A DNA stretch of 5,849 nucleotides from Rhodobiaceae bacterium (GTDB taxonomy: Bacteria > Pseudomonadota > Alphaproteobacteria > Parvibaculales > Parvibaculaceae). The stretch lies in the NCBI GenBank assembly GCA_002401305.2, contig NVSO02000183.1, positions 1-5,849 on the forward strand, given 5' to 3'. This document shows positions 5,710 through 5,849 of the stretch, in pieces. The translations under genes were made by a program, and so were the position numbers. The notes beneath the pieces are model-generated. The model saw only the letters and a list, made by a program, of their open reading frames with translations, was not told the DNA's origin and ran no database searches. Within the stretch, counting starts at the first letter, position 1. Each line of letters opens with the position of its first letter.

Positions 5710-5761
5710 CTGCAGCCAGCCCCAGCCAAGTCTCGATGGTACACCCATAGGGATAAGAACC

Positions 5762-5848
5762 CTATTTCTCCATCCAATGAGCCGCTTCGCTCTCAAAAAT
5801 CAATTCACTCAAATCATCCATACGCTCAGGATAAAGGATACCCTCCAA
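5762..5848 (-). CDS. C-terminal fragment of an unidentified protein
   Basis: On the - strand a frame is open from the right edge of the window to a TAG at 5762-5764, encoding 28 residues that include YPERMDDLSELIFESE and end in AAHWMEK. The composition is that of a normal acidic, amphipathic protein end. The gap of 65 bases to the COQ9 ATG fits ordinary same-strand spacing, and the two may share a transcript. In many Alphaproteobacteria a ribosomal protein S21 gene sits upstream of COQ9, but this basic-poor tail does not look like S21. I do not recognise the family. The fragment is short, so the call rests on the open frame and the spacing. Confidence 0.5.
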   Translation of the reverse strand: MEGILYPERMDDLSELIFESEAAHWMEK

Positions 5849-5849
5849 A

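Noticed and set aside
5376..5750. 124-codon open frame on the + strand opposite COQ9
   Set aside because: It is antisense to a well-supported COQ9 gene, rich in His, Ser and Cys, and shows no recognisable family.

Overview
The window looks like an ordinary chromosomal segment of an alphaproteobacterium with moderate GC content. The evidence is a COQ9-family ubiquinone protein, two short YdcH/DUF465 coiled-coil proteins, two stand-alone PAS_5 (formerly DUF1457) proteins, and a purE-purK pair next to a GGDEF protein. These families are common or concentrated in Alphaproteobacteria. I cannot name a genus. I see no tRNA, rRNA, insertion sequence, phage gene or CRISPR array.

Layout from left to right: the C-terminal end of an acyl-CoA synthetase on + (1-276); a duplicated intrinsic terminator that reads best on the - strand (290-357); a small DUF465 protein on - (390-572); a second, divergent DUF465 protein on + (826-1032); a cytoplasmic GGDEF diguanylate cyclase on - (1053-1826), tail to tail with the second DUF465 gene; a divergent control region (1827-2080); the overlapping purE-purK operon on + (2081-3656); two tandem PAS_5 proteins on + (3741-4325 and 4424-4996); a COQ9 homologue on - (5019-5696), convergent with the second PAS gene; and the last 28 codons of an unidentified - strand gene at the right edge (5762-5848). 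No stretch longer than about 300 bases lacks a gene. The longest gaps are 573-825 and 1827-2080.

Functionally, purE and purK together carry out the two-step carboxylation of AIR to CAIR in purine synthesis. The divergent GGDEF protein uses GTP, an end product of that pathway, to make c-di-GMP. The PAS_5 pair are probable sensor or adaptor proteins with no output domain of their own. COQ9 supports ubiquinone synthesis. Links between these units are inferred only from position.

The parts most worth a second look are the diverged PAS_5 pair and the DNA in front of each: a 6-bp inverted repeat just before the first, and a nested hairpin, a competing anti-Shine-Dalgarno pairing and a GTTC-N7-GTTC (LexA-like) direct repeat before the second.
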